From: Streptomyces sp. NBC_00223
Lineage (GTDB): Bacteria > Actinomycetota > Actinomycetes > Streptomycetales > Streptomycetaceae
DNA length: 64,000 bases
Direction of reading: 5' to 3'
Assembly: GCF_036199905.1 (NCBI RefSeq)
Contig: NZ_CP108109.1
Span: 7,382,501-7,446,500 of the forward strand
This document shows positions 50,870 to 60,256 of this stretch, piece after piece; within the stretch, counting starts at the first letter, position 1, and the number at the start of each line of letters is the position of its first letter. The translations under genes and the position numbers were made by a program. A model generated the notes under the pieces. The model did not search any database. It was not told the origin of the DNA and was given only the letters and a program-made list of their open reading frames with translations.

Positions 50870-51627
50870 ACGAACGCCTTCACCCGCAGGCCCGCCATCT
50901 CCAGCGACTGCCGCACCCGGGCCGCCAACCGGGCCGCGTCGGGCGTGTCGCCGTGGACGCACAGCGACCGCGCGTCGACGGTGACGGCCTCGCCGGTCAG
51001 CGCGGTCACCCGGCCCTCACGGGCGATCGTCACCGACCGGGAGACCACCGTGTGCGCGGCCTCGATCACCGCGCCCGGCTCGCGGCGCGGCACCAGGGTG
51101 CCGGCGGCGGTGTAGGCCCGGTCGGCGAACGCCTCGGCGACCGGGCGGAGCCCCTGCCGCCCGGCCTCGGCGAGCAGTTCGGAGCCCGGCAGTCCGAGCA
51201 CGGGCAGTTCCCCGGCCAGCCGTACGCCCGCGACAATCGCGGCGGCCTGCTCGGCGTCGTGCACCGCGCGGTTGTAGAGCGCGCCGTGCGGCTTCACATA
51301 CGTCACCGAGGTGCCGGCCGCGCGGGCGAACACCTCCAGCGCGCCGATCTGGTACGCGACTTCGGCGGCCAGCTCGTCGGGCGGCACATCCATCGCGCGC
51401 CGCCCGAAGCCCGCGAGATCGCGGTACGACACCTGGGCGCCGATCCGCACCCCCTTCTCGGCGGCCAGCGCGCACACCCGGCGCATCGTGGCCGGATCGC
51501 CCGCGTGGAAGCCGCAGGCGACATTGGCGCTCGTCACCACCGACAGCAGTGCCTCGTCGTCGGTGAGCCGCCAGCGGCCGAAGCCTTCGCCGAGATCGGC
51601 GTTGAGATCGATGACCGCGTCCGTCAT
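50866..51627 (-). CDS. pxpA: 5-oxoprolinase subunit A (LamB/YcsF family)
   Basis: A 253-aa protein of the usual length. I-D-L-N-A-D-L-G-E-G-F-G-R-W opens it; N-V-A-C-G-F-H-A-G-D-P, V-K-P-H-G-A-L-Y-N and L-C-V-H-G-D-T-P-D-A are the conserved blocks of the hydrolase-like TIM-barrel subunit. It is the first gene of pxpA-B-C and is divergent from the SMC-like module across 167 bp. No regulator gene adjoins the operon. Confidence 0.93.
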   Translation of the reverse strand: MTDAVIDLNADLGEGFGRWRLTDDEALLSVVTSANVACGFHAGDPATMRRVCALAAEKGVRIGAQVSYRDLAGFGRRAMDVPPDELAAEVAYQIGALEVFARAAGTSVTYVKPHGALYNRAVHDAEQAAAIVAGVRLAGELPVLGLPGSELLAEAGRQGLRPVAEAFADRAYTAAGTLVPRREPGAVIEAAHTVVSRSVTIAREGRVTALTGEAVTVDARSLCVHGDTPDAARLAARVRQSLEMAGLRVKAFV

Positions 51628-51794
51628 ATGATCCGCCCGGTGTTGTAGCCGTTGCTGTCCGGTGGGGTCGCCGCGCGCGTACGTACGTCGTGCCCGGCGC
51701 ACTCGATCATGGCACTTCGCGGGCGGCCGTGCCCGCCGCGTGGCGGTCCGTGCCGTTTCGGTCGTTGTCGGTGGCACCGCATAATGTGTGGGGC

Positions 51795-53291
51795 GTGACC
51801 ACCACCGTCCCGTACTCGCTGCCGGGCGCCGCACGCCCCGCGCCGGGCCCGGCGGCCGATGAGGGCCTGGCCCGCAGGCTCAAGGCGCTCGCCTGCACCG
51901 CGCCGCTGCACGACCTCGACGCCCGCAAGGCGAATCTCGCGGGGGAGTACTCGGTGTACGCGATGGCGGAGGTGGCGCTCGCCGCGATCGACCTCGTCAC
52001 GCTCAACATGGACTTCGACACGGGCGCGGACCACGACCAGATAGTGGCCAGACTGCTGCCCAGGGTCGCCGCGCAGGCGCCCGGGCGGACCCTCCAGGAG
52101 CACGAGCGGGTGGCCCGCTGGGTGCTGGAGAACCTGATCAACGTCGGCAGCGCGGACCGCGGATTCCGCGCGGTCTACGGCACGTTCGGCGCCGACGGCG
52201 CGTATGTCCGGCGGGACTACGACTTCAAGCTGATCGAGGAGGTGCCCGGGCCGGGCGGGGGCGTCTATCTGCGGACCACCGACGAGGCGGTCAACGTGCT
52301 GGTCGGCGCGCTCGACACGGACGTCACCAGCGCGCAGATCGCGGCGGAGGTAAAGCTGGAGGTGCTGATCAGCCGGGGCCGGCTGGCCGACGCCCAACTC
52401 GCCGCCGAGCAGGCGCGTTACCGCACGGTGCAGTACGCGGAGACGCTCCGCCGCACCCTGGAGGCCACCCGGCGCAACGTACGGGCGGTCGACTGGCTGC
52501 GGCAGGTACCGGACATGATCGCCGAGGCGCTCGACCACGTCGCCGACCGCTACCGGCACGAGAACGCGATCCTCACGAACATCCGCAAGGCGCGGGACGA
52601 GGCGGAGGAGCCCGAACACAAGCGGCGGGCCGCCGAGCTGGTCGACATCGTCAAGGACTGCATCCGGCGGCACACGCAATTGCAGTCGCGGCTGCTGGAG
52701 GCCGGGCCGCTCTTCCGGGCCGAGCAGGACCGGCAGGCGTTCGCGGCGGCGCCCGCGCGGGCCGGGCTCGACCTGTACGGGCAGCTGGTCGCGCCGCTGC
52801 TGCCGCTGCCGGTGGAGCGGGCGTCGCGGGTCACCGACGCGTTCTTCGCCCGGGGGGCGGGGTTGCGCACGCCCTCCTCGGTGCGGGTCGCCGACCTGGT
52901 GGAGTTGCTGCTGACGCCGCCGGTCGAGCGGGATCACCTCGGGGCGGAGATGCCCGAGCCGGATCTCGTCGCCACGCCGGACGACTCGCGCTTCTCCGAC
53001 GAGCAGTTGGAGTCCGCGCTCGAACTGCTCGATCTGCCGCACGACGCGCCGCGACGGCTGTCCGGCGTGCTGGCCGACGCGCGGCGGCGCGACCCCGAAC
53101 TCCCGTACCTGGTCGCGCTGCTGGCCGTGCACGCGGCGTCGCCGCCGATCGGGACGGCGTATCGGCAGGGGGAACCGCATGTGCTGTTCGGGGTCGACGA
53201 CGGTACGACGCTGGACGATCCCGAGTTCGGTGGGGCGGATCTCATTCTGGGCAAGGCCCGCTTCCTCGCCTCCGGCGAGGTCACCCCATGA
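51795..53291 (+). CDS. First protein of SMC-like module (MksF/JetA-like candidate)
   Basis: A 498-aa protein, mostly helical, with no catalytic motif. Residues about 40-130 have K-A-N-L-A-G-E-Y-S-V-Y-A-M-A-E-V-A-L. A conserved-looking block is V-Y-L-R-T-T-D-E-A-V-N-V-L-V (near 160), then a long charged helical region (about 180-320) with E-V-L-I-S-R-G-R-L-A-D-A-Q-L-A-A-E-Q-A-R. Size and position first in a set of three match the kleisin-type MksF/JetA of condensin-like systems; this is inferred from layout, not from a recognised domain. GTG start with CATAAT (51778-51783) just upstream and little room for a ribosome site, so possibly near-leaderless. Confidence 0.6.
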   Translation: MTTTVPYSLPGAARPAPGPAADEGLARRLKALACTAPLHDLDARKANLAGEYSVYAMAEVALAAIDLVTLNMDFDTGADHDQIVARLLPRVAAQAPGRTLQEHERVARWVLENLINVGSADRGFRAVYGTFGADGAYVRRDYDFKLIEEVPGPGGGVYLRTTDEAVNVLVGALDTDVTSAQIAAEVKLEVLISRGRLADAQLAAEQARYRTVQYAETLRRTLEATRRNVRAVDWLRQVPDMIAEALDHVADRYRHENAILTNIRKARDEAEEPEHKRRAAELVDIVKDCIRRHTQLQSRLLEAGPLFRAEQDRQAFAAAPARAGLDLYGQLVAPLLPLPVERASRVTDAFFARGAGLRTPSSVRVADLVELLLTPPVERDHLGAEMPEPDLVATPDDSRFSDEQLESALELLDLPHDAPRRLSGVLADARRRDPELPYLVALLAVHAASPPIGTAYRQGEPHVLFGVDDGTTLDDPEFGGADLILGKARFLASGEVTP

Positions 53292-53652
53292 CGCGCGCGC
53301 GTCGGACGCCGGCCTCGCCGCGACGGGCCGGGGCCGCCGGCGCGGTCCCCTCGCCGGGGTGGCTCCGGGGTTCTCGCCGGCTCGGGTGTGTGGGGCACCG
53401 CCGGTCCGGCGCGTCCGGCTTCCCGCCGCGGCGGCGGGATTGGGGGTGCGGTGGCGTTTTCGGCTACGAGGCTCCGGGGGTTCTTTCGCCGCGGTGGCGG
53501 GACGTGGAGTGGTGGTTTTCGGCGGTGCCGAGTCGCCTCCGGCTCGGGTGTGTGGGGCACCGCCGGTCCGGCGCGTTCCGCTTCCCGCCGGTGCGGTGGG
53601 TTGGGGGTTCCGGTGAGGCGGGAGCGAGAAGTTCGTGTGGGAGGAGACCGTT
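53292..53652. repeat. Gap with two about 70-bp direct repeats
   Basis: Between the first and second module genes, the sequence starting GGCTCGGGTGTGTGGGGCAC at 53379 recurs at 53541 (offset 162) with few changes over about 70 bp (to about 53448 and 53611). On the minus strand it reads as R-T-G-G-A-P-H-T-R-A-G, the look of a dispersed actinomycete intergenic repeat. It separates an otherwise compact set of genes. The ribosome site of the next gene lies at its right end. Confidence 0.8.
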
Positions 53653-54528
53653 GTGAGTGAGAAGGACGTGGAGAGCCGGGAGCCGGAGGGCACCCCCTCC
53701 GTCACCGCGGGCGACGTCGCGGACGCCGCCCGCCTCGTCGCGCTCGGCCTGCAACCGAAACTCCTGCCGGCCCGCGACGCGGAATACGCCGAGCTGATCC
53801 GCCGCCACCGCGAAGACCCCTCGTTCGCCCGCCTCGCGGACGCCGTCGCCACCGGCCTCGGCCTCGTCGTCCTGGAGGTCTCGCCCCGGGCCGGCATGGC
53901 CGTCGCCGCCGCCGAGGACTCCGTCTTCGCCGTACGGATGGGCGACTACGCCCGCCGCGCCGCGTCCGACGCCGGGGACCGCTTCCTGCACGGCCTCGCC
54001 CACCTCGCCGCCGCGGCCCTCGCCTTCCCCCGCCCCGAAGACCTCGCCGACGACGGCTACATCGGCCGTATCACCGTCAACGGCGTGGACGCCTTCGTCC
54101 GCCAGGCGTGCCGCCGGCTGGAGGAACACGCGGACGAGTCCGGCGAGAACACCGACCCCGCCAGCGACGCCCCCGGCCTGGAAGCGGCCTGGCGGGTCTA
54201 CACCCGCCGCAGCGCGACCGGGGCCACCAAGGACGCCCGCCGGCTGGCCAGTTCGACCACCGGCATCATCGGCAAGGCCGTCGCCTTCCTGGTCGAATCC
54301 GGCTTCCTGCAGCGGACCGGCGACGACTCCGGCGGCACCTACCGCACCACCGCCCGCTACCAGTTGCAGGTCCGCGACATGGCGGGCAGCGCCGCGATGG
54401 GCGAACTGCTCGACCTCGGCATCGTGCCCGTCGCCGACGGCACCGCCACCCTCGTACCCGCCGCTGCCGCCGACGACGGGCTGGAGCTGGCGGCCGACGC
54501 CGGACTCCCGTTCCACACCTACTCCTGA
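53653..54528 (+). CDS. Second protein of SMC-like module (MksE/JetB-like candidate)
   Basis: A 291-aa protein. The N-terminal half contains A-D-A-A-R-L-V-A-L-G-L-Q-P-K-L-L-P-A. The region about 195-250, with S-S-T-T-G-I-I-G-K-A-V-A-F-L-V-E-S-G-F-L-Q-R and Y-R-T-T-A-R-Y-Q-L-Q-V, has the pattern of a winged-helix domain, as in MksE/JetB subunits. The GTG at 53653 is used because GGAGGAG lies 6 bases upstream; a GTG at 53635 lacks this. Only 18 bases separate it from the SMC-like gene, so the two are co-transcribed. Confidence 0.6.
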   Translation: MSEKDVESREPEGTPSVTAGDVADAARLVALGLQPKLLPARDAEYAELIRRHREDPSFARLADAVATGLGLVVLEVSPRAGMAVAAAEDSVFAVRMGDYARRAASDAGDRFLHGLAHLAAAALAFPRPEDLADDGYIGRITVNGVDAFVRQACRRLEEHADESGENTDPASDAPGLEAAWRVYTRRSATGATKDARRLASSTTGIIGKAVAFLVESGFLQRTGDDSGGTYRTTARYQLQVRDMAGSAAMGELLDLGIVPVADGTATLVPAAAADDGLELAADAGLPFHTYS

Positions 54529-54546
54529 GCCACGAGAGCCCCCCGC

Positions 54547-57500
54547 ATGTACGAGCTGTCCCGCCTCCGCCTCTACTCCATCGGGCCCGCCGGCGCACGG
54601 TACGCCGACACCGTGCTCGATCTGCGCGGCGTCGGCGAACCCGTGCCGCAACCCGCCCCCGCCCAGGGCGACTTCTTCGCCGACGAGCCGACCGGACCAC
54701 CGCGCCGCCCGGCCCCCGCGGGCGTGCTGTTCCTGGAGAACGGCGGCGGCAAGTCCGTCCTGCTCAAGCTGATCTTCTCGGTGATGCTCCCCGGACACCG
54801 CAACACCCTCGGCGGCGCCAGCTCGGGCGTACTGCGCAAGTTCCTGCTGGCCGAGGACTGCGGCCATGTCGCCCTGGAGTGGCAGCACACCCTCACCGGT
54901 GAACTCGTCGTGGTCGGCAAGGTCAGCGAGTGGCGGGGCCGCCAAGTCTCCTCCGACCCACGGAAGTTCGCCGAAGCCTGGTACTCCTTCCGGCCGGGAC
55001 CGGGAATGAGCCTCGACGCGCTGCCGGTCGCGGAGTCCACGGCGGTACGGCCCCTCGCCGAGGGCGCCTCGGGCGCGCGCGGCCGGCGCCGCACGATGAA
55101 GGGGTTCAGGGACGCGCTCACCGAGGCAGGCAAGGCGTACCCGCACCTGGAGGTCGTCTGGGAGGAGATCCACGACCGCTGGAACGAACACCTCGGCGAC
55201 CTCGGCCTCGACCCCGAACTCTTCCGCTACCAGCGGGAGATGAACGCCGACGAGGGCGAGGCCGCGGGCCTGTTCGCGGTCAAGAAGGACTCCGACTTCA
55301 CCGACCTGCTGCTGCGTGCAGTCACCGACACCCGTGACACCGACGGCCTCGCCGACCTCGTGCACGGCTTCGCCGGCAAGCTGGGCCGGCGCGCCGAACT
55401 CACCGCTGAACGCGACTTCACCGCCGGCTCGCTCGATCTGCTGCAACGCATCGTGGACAGCGCCGCCGCCCGAGACCAGGCGCGCGGCGTCCACACCCAG
55501 TCCGAGCGCCGCACCCGCGGCCTGGCCCGGCGGCTGTCGGCCCGCGCCGGGCAGGAGCGCGGCAGGACCGCCGAGTTGGCCCAGCACATGGCCGCGGCCG
55601 CGCACGCCGTCACCGACGCCGAGCAGGCCCGCGCGGGCAGTTCCCTCATCGCGGCCGAACTCGCCTACCGCCACGCCTCGTTGGCGCTGGCCGCCGCCGA
55701 CAAGGGCGCGACGGCGCTGCGGCGCGAGCTGGTCGACGCCCGTACGCTGCACGCCGCCTGGCAGGCCGCCGAGACCGTACTGCGGCACCGCGCCGCGGGA
55801 GACCGGCTGGCCCGGGTCACCACGGCCATCCGCGAGGCGGAACGGGACGCCGCCCCCGCGCTGGCGGCCCGCACCACGGCCGCCGCCGATCTCGTACGGG
55901 CCCTGCACGCGGCCGCCGCGCGCGCCGAGCGGCAGGCGGACGAGGAGGAGGAGCGGTCCGCCGAACTCCAGGCGCGGTCCGAGACCGCGCACCGCGACGC
56001 GACGGCCGCCGCCACGGGAGCCCAGCGGGCCCGCAGCGAGAGCGGGCACCTCGGGCAGCGGCTCGCCGAGGTCGGGCAGGAGACCGCGGAGGCGGTACGG
56101 GCCGGATGGCTGGACGACTCCGCCCCCGACGCGGACCCGGCGCGGGCCGCGCTCGCCGCGTCCGACGCGGAGAAGTCGGCGCAGGGGCTGGCCCGTGGCG
56201 CCGCGGCCGCGGCCTCGGCCGCCGCCGCGCGGGCCCGTGAAGCCGCCTCCGCCGAGGCCCGGGCCGAACTCGCCGCCGCGCGGGCGGCCGACGCCCTCGG
56301 CACGGCGGAGGCCGCGCACTCGGCCGCGACGGTCGCCGCGACGGCGCTGGCGGGCGACTCCCGCCTCACCGCACTGCTCAGCCTCGACGTAGCACCCCAG
56401 ACGATCCCCGCCCAGCCGTCCGGCAGCGCGGTCCGGGCAGTCGGCGCCGATTCCCCGCAGGACAGCGGTCCGGGTGACGGCGGCCGAGCGCCGGGCGCTG
56501 GCGCCACGTCGGCCACCACGCACGCGGACGCGCCTCCCGGCCCGGCGGCCGGTACGCCCGACCACGGCGAGGAACCAGGCCCCGACGCGGCCCACGGGGG
56601 CGCCGGTTCGGCGGGTACGCGTCCGGCCGACGCGGGCCGTACCCGCGCCGCAGGGCACACCGCGCGTCCCGGTATCACGAGCCGGGTGGACGCCGACACA
56701 CCGCCCGGCCGTGGAGGCGCCGCCCGGCACCCCGGCGTCGAGGCCCGCCGCGGGGGCGCGCTCAGCGCCGCCGAGCTGGACGCCTTCGCGGACTCCCTGC
56801 GCGAACTGCTCGACGACTCCGTCAGCGCCGCCGAGCGGCAGCTGTTCGAGCTGCGGACCGCCGCCGCCGACGACGCCCGTATTCTCGGGGCGCTCGGCGA
56901 CGGCGGTCTGCTGCCCGCGGGGCCCGATGTGCTGGCGACCGTGGAACACCTCGGCGAGCACGGCATCCCCGCCCTGCCCGGCTGGCGTTACCTCGCCCAG
57001 GCCGTGGACCCCGTGGACCACGCCGCGGTGATGGCAGCACGCCCCGAGCTGGTCGACGGCGTCGTGGTGACCGACCCGGACACGTACGCCCGGGCCAGGG
57101 AGGTGCTGGAGGGCGCCGCCCTGCTGCCCAGGTCCACCGTCGCGGTCGGCACCGCGGCCGCCCTGCTCGCCCCGCCCCCGGCCGGCGACCGCCCGCAGGA
57201 CGTCTACCTCGTCCCGCCGAACCCGGCGATGCACGACGAGGTCGCCGCCGACGGCGAACGGCAGGAGCTGCGGGCCCGGGCCACCGCCCGGGAGGAGGAG
57301 ATCCGCGCGCTGGCCGCCCGGCTCGCCCACGACCGGACGCTCGCCGCCCGGCTCGCGTCCTGGCGTACGACCTGCCCGCCCGGGCGCCTCGACGAGCTGG
57401 CGGCGGAGGTCGCCGCCGCCAGGGAGAGCGCCGAGCGGGCCCGTACGGAGCTGGCCGCGATCCGCGAGGAGCGCGCGGCGGCCGAGGCCGCGTCCGCCGA

Positions 57501-59643
57501 GGCCACCGCCGAGAGCGATGCCCGCCGCGCCGCCGCCGAGCAGGCCAGCCGCCGGGCCGACGCCCTCGCCGGGCTCGCCCACCGGTTGCGCGAGCGGGCC
57601 AACTGGCAGCGCAGAAGCCGGGAGTTGGCCGCCGACGCGGCCGAGGCCGAGGCCCGCGCCGAGGTGTGCCTCGCGCAGGCCAGGGCGGCCGACGAGGACC
57701 GCCGCGCCGCCCAGCGCGCCTCCGACGACGCCCGCCGTACCGCCCGAGTGCTGCGCGCCGAGCGCTCCGAGATCGCCGGCGCCCCCGAGGACAGCGCGCC
57801 GGGCGAGGACACCGAGCCGTCCGCCGAGTCGCTGCCCGCCCTGCGCGAGGCGTACCGCGCGGCCTCCGAGGTGTACGAGAAGGTCGGCGTCGGCGCCGAC
57901 CTGCGCGCCGAACAGGCCCGCGCGGAAAGCACCGAGAACTCCGCCCTCACCGAACTCGGCCGCCTCACCAACAAGGTACGCAGCCGCGCCGCCCAACTCC
58001 TCGAAGGCCCCGACGGCGCCGACGGCCCCTCACGGCAGGCCGCGGCCGCCCGCGCGGAACAGCTCGTGCAGACCCTCGAATCGCGCGCCGTCACCGCCAG
58101 CGAACAGCTCGGTCGGCTCCGCGGCGAGGCCGAACGCCTCGCGCCCACCGAGGGCGACGCCCACACCCCGCTGCCCGAGGAACTGGAGCCGCGCGACGCC
58201 GAGCACGCCCAGGAGCTGCTGCGCGCCGCCAACGCCGAACTCGCCGCCCGTACCGAGGCATGGGAGCAGGCCGGCACCGCCCACGCGGACATGGTCAGGG
58301 CGCACCGCGCGGCCGAGGACGCGGCCGGCGGCTTCGACGAGATCGCCGCGATGCTCCGCGACCTGCTGCGCGACGGCCCGCAGACACCGGCCCCCGAGGA
58401 CGAGGAGCCCGAACCGTACCCGGGCAGCCCCGAGGAGGCCCGGCAGGCCGCCGCGGAGGCCCGCCGCGGCCTGCGCGGCTGCGCCGCCGACCTGTCCGCC
58501 GCCGAGACGGCGCTGCGCGAGACCTCCGACGTACTCGTACGGCACGCCAACGCCGTCCGCTACGAGCCGGTGCGCACCCCCGCCCGCCAGCAGATCAGGG
58601 AGCTGCCCGGCGCCGCGCTGCCCGACCACGCGGCGGCCTGGGCCGCGGCCTTCGCCCCCCGGCTGCGCGTACTGACCGATGAGCTCGGCCAGTTGGAGCG
58701 CAACCGGGACAGCATCGTGGACCGGCTGCGCGGGCTCGTCGAGTCCGCGCTCGCCACCCTGCGCTCGGCCCAGCGGCTCTCCAAGCTGCCGGAGGGCCTG
58801 GGCGAGTGGTCGGGGCAGGAATTCCTGCGGATCCGCTTCGAGGACCCCGACCAGGCCGTCCTCACCGAACGCCTCGGCGAGGTCATCGACGAGGCGACCC
58901 GCTCGGCCGTACGGAAGAACTCCGATCTGCGCCGCGACGGGATGTCCCTGCTGCTGCGCGGGGTCGCCGCCGCCCTCGAACCGCGCGGCATCGCCGTGGA
59001 GATCCTCAAGCCGGACGCGGTGCTGCGCGCCGAGCGCGTGCCCGTCGGGCAGATGGGTGACGTGTTCTCCGGCGGCCAGCTGCTCACCGCCGCGATCGCG
59101 CTCTACTGCACGATGGCCGCGCTGCGCAGCAACGACCGGGGCCGCGACCGGCAGCGGCACGCCGGCACGCTCTTCCTCGACAACCCCATCGGCCGGGCCA
59201 ACGCCACCTATCTGCTGGAGCTCCAGCGGGCCGTCGCGGACGCGCTGGGCGTCCAACTGCTGTACACCACGGGCCTGTTCGACACGACCGCGCTCGCCGA
59301 GTTCCCGCTGGTCGTACGGCTGCGCAATGACGCGGACCTGCGGGCGGGGCTGAAGTACATCAGCGTCGAGGAGCATCTGCGGCCCGGTCTGCCGGTGCCC
59401 GACCCGCACGGCGAGCAGGTGCACGGCGAGATCACCGCGACCCGGATGTTCCGCCGCCCGCCGGAGGCGCCCGCCGCGGCGGCCGGTACGGCACACACCA
59501 CGGCGGCCGGCACGACACACAGCACCGGCCACCCGGCCGCCCCGGACGTGGCTCCCGGCCCCTCGGGCGCCGTCCGAAACCCGTCCGTCACGTCCCTCGA
59601 ACCACCCCTCACGGCCGCCGCGAACCCCCTCCGCGAGCCGTAG
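54547..59643 (+). CDS. Giant SMC-like coiled-coil ATPase (MksB/JetC-like candidate)
   Basis: A 1698-aa protein. The ATPase head is split: Walker A L-E-N-G-G-G-K-S (Lys 69) with Q-loop W-Q-H (about 113) at the N terminus; signature F-S-G-G-Q-L-L-T-A-A (1507-1516) and Walker B L-F-L-D-N-P-I-G (D1545-N1546) at the C terminus. Long Ala/Glu/Arg coiled coils (about 290-610 and 900-1380) flank a disordered Pro/Gly stretch (about 625-735) and a globular hinge-like domain (about 770-870). The usual catalytic Glu after the Walker B Asp is Asn. Length exceeds common MksB/JetC (about 1100). Likely loads on DNA with its two partners. Confidence 0.8.
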   Translation: MYELSRLRLYSIGPAGARYADTVLDLRGVGEPVPQPAPAQGDFFADEPTGPPRRPAPAGVLFLENGGGKSVLLKLIFSVMLPGHRNTLGGASSGVLRKFLLAEDCGHVALEWQHTLTGELVVVGKVSEWRGRQVSSDPRKFAEAWYSFRPGPGMSLDALPVAESTAVRPLAEGASGARGRRRTMKGFRDALTEAGKAYPHLEVVWEEIHDRWNEHLGDLGLDPELFRYQREMNADEGEAAGLFAVKKDSDFTDLLLRAVTDTRDTDGLADLVHGFAGKLGRRAELTAERDFTAGSLDLLQRIVDSAAARDQARGVHTQSERRTRGLARRLSARAGQERGRTAELAQHMAAAAHAVTDAEQARAGSSLIAAELAYRHASLALAAADKGATALRRELVDARTLHAAWQAAETVLRHRAAGDRLARVTTAIREAERDAAPALAARTTAAADLVRALHAAAARAERQADEEEERSAELQARSETAHRDATAAATGAQRARSESGHLGQRLAEVGQETAEAVRAGWLDDSAPDADPARAALAASDAEKSAQGLARGAAAAASAAAARAREAASAEARAELAAARAADALGTAEAAHSAATVAATALAGDSRLTALLSLDVAPQTIPAQPSGSAVRAVGADSPQDSGPGDGGRAPGAGATSATTHADAPPGPAAGTPDHGEEPGPDAAHGGAGSAGTRPADAGRTRAAGHTARPGITSRVDADTPPGRGGAARHPGVEARRGGALSAAELDAFADSLRELLDDSVSAAERQLFELRTAAADDARILGALGDGGLLPAGPDVLATVEHLGEHGIPALPGWRYLAQAVDPVDHAAVMAARPELVDGVVVTDPDTYARAREVLEGAALLPRSTVAVGTAAALLAPPPAGDRPQDVYLVPPNPAMHDEVAADGERQELRARATAREEEIRALAARLAHDRTLAARLASWRTTCPPGRLDELAAEVAAARESAERARTELAAIREERAAAEAASAEATAESDARRAAAEQASRRADALAGLAHRLRERANWQRRSRELAADAAEAEARAEVCLAQARAADEDRRAAQRASDDARRTARVLRAERSEIAGAPEDSAPGEDTEPSAESLPALREAYRAASEVYEKVGVGADLRAEQARAESTENSALTELGRLTNKVRSRAAQLLEGPDGADGPSRQAAAARAEQLVQTLESRAVTASEQLGRLRGEAERLAPTEGDAHTPLPEELEPRDAEHAQELLRAANAELAARTEAWEQAGTAHADMVRAHRAAEDAAGGFDEIAAMLRDLLRDGPQTPAPEDEEPEPYPGSPEEARQAAAEARRGLRGCAADLSAAETALRETSDVLVRHANAVRYEPVRTPARQQIRELPGAALPDHAAAWAAAFAPRLRVLTDELGQLERNRDSIVDRLRGLVESALATLRSAQRLSKLPEGLGEWSGQEFLRIRFEDPDQAVLTERLGEVIDEATRSAVRKNSDLRRDGMSLLLRGVAAALEPRGIAVEILKPDAVLRAERVPVGQMGDVFSGGQLLTAAIALYCTMAALRSNDRGRDRQRHAGTLFLDNPIGRANATYLLELQRAVADALGVQLLYTTGLFDTTALAEFPLVVRLRNDADLRAGLKYISVEEHLRPGLPVPDPHGEQVHGEITATRMFRRPPEAPAAAAGTAHTTAAGTTHSTGHPAAPDVAPGPSGAVRNPSVTSLEPPLTAAANPLREP

Positions 59644-59688
59644 AACGACCGAAAAGCCGCGCCTCCCCAGCCCCCGCGCGCACGGGTG

Positions 59689-60090
59689 TCAGACCCCGTG
59701 CGCCCGGGGTATGCGGTGGCCGCGCCCGTCCCGTCCCCCGTCGCGCAGGGCGGGCCGCGCCCCCCGCCGCGCCCTGCGCCGCTCCCGGCGCGCGGCCCGC
59801 GCCACGCTGCTCGGGCTGGACAGCACCCCGTTGCGCTGGTTCCACACCTGCCGGGTCACCCACACATCCAGCACCGCCCAGGTGGCGACGACGCTGGTGA
59901 GCACGGTCAGCAGCGTCGCGGGCGCGCTCAGCCACGAGTGCCCGGCCGCCAGCAGCGTCGCGATCACCGCCTCGACCAGAACCACGGCCACGATCAGCAC
60001 CGCCCGTACCGCCGCCGCCCGCACCGGGTCGGGCAGCCGCGCGGTGCCGACGGGCTCTTCCTCCCACATGGATTGCCCCTGGAACTTCAT
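59689..60090 (-). CDS. Small two-helix membrane protein
   Basis: A protein of about 133 aa with two hydrophobic segments (V-L-I-V-A-V-V-L-V-E-A-V-I-A-T-L-L and L-L-T-V-L-T-S-V-V-A-T-W-A-V-L-D-V-W-V) and a very basic C-terminal tail. Possible starts are ATG 60123, 60090 or 60069; none has a strong ribosome site, and 60090 (M-K-F-Q-G-Q-S) is a compromise. Convergent with the SMC-like gene, divergent from cvnA. Function unknown; it ends 45 bases from the SMC-like stop. Confidence 0.6.
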   Translation of the reverse strand: MKFQGQSMWEEEPVGTARLPDPVRAAAVRAVLIVAVVLVEAVIATLLAAGHSWLSAPATLLTVLTSVVATWAVLDVWVTRQVWNQRNGVLSSPSSVARAARRERRRARRGARPALRDGGRDGRGHRIPRAHGV

Positions 60091-60256
60091 GAAAGGTGCC
60101 TGCCCCGAAAAATCCGGGTGCATTCAGGAGGTACGTTTCCGGCCAGACCCGCCCAACCCACCGGACTGACTTTCGAGTTAGCCCCGGCACAGTAGTAGGC
60201 TCACGCCGTTTAAACGCGACAGACGCCCCCGAAGTGGGGGAGACGTTGGGGAGGCC

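Noticed and set aside
53464..57996. 1510-aa open frame opposite the SMC-like gene
   Set aside because: Low-complexity Gly/Val/Arg sequence; the plus strand has clear ATPase motifs and GC-rich third positions.
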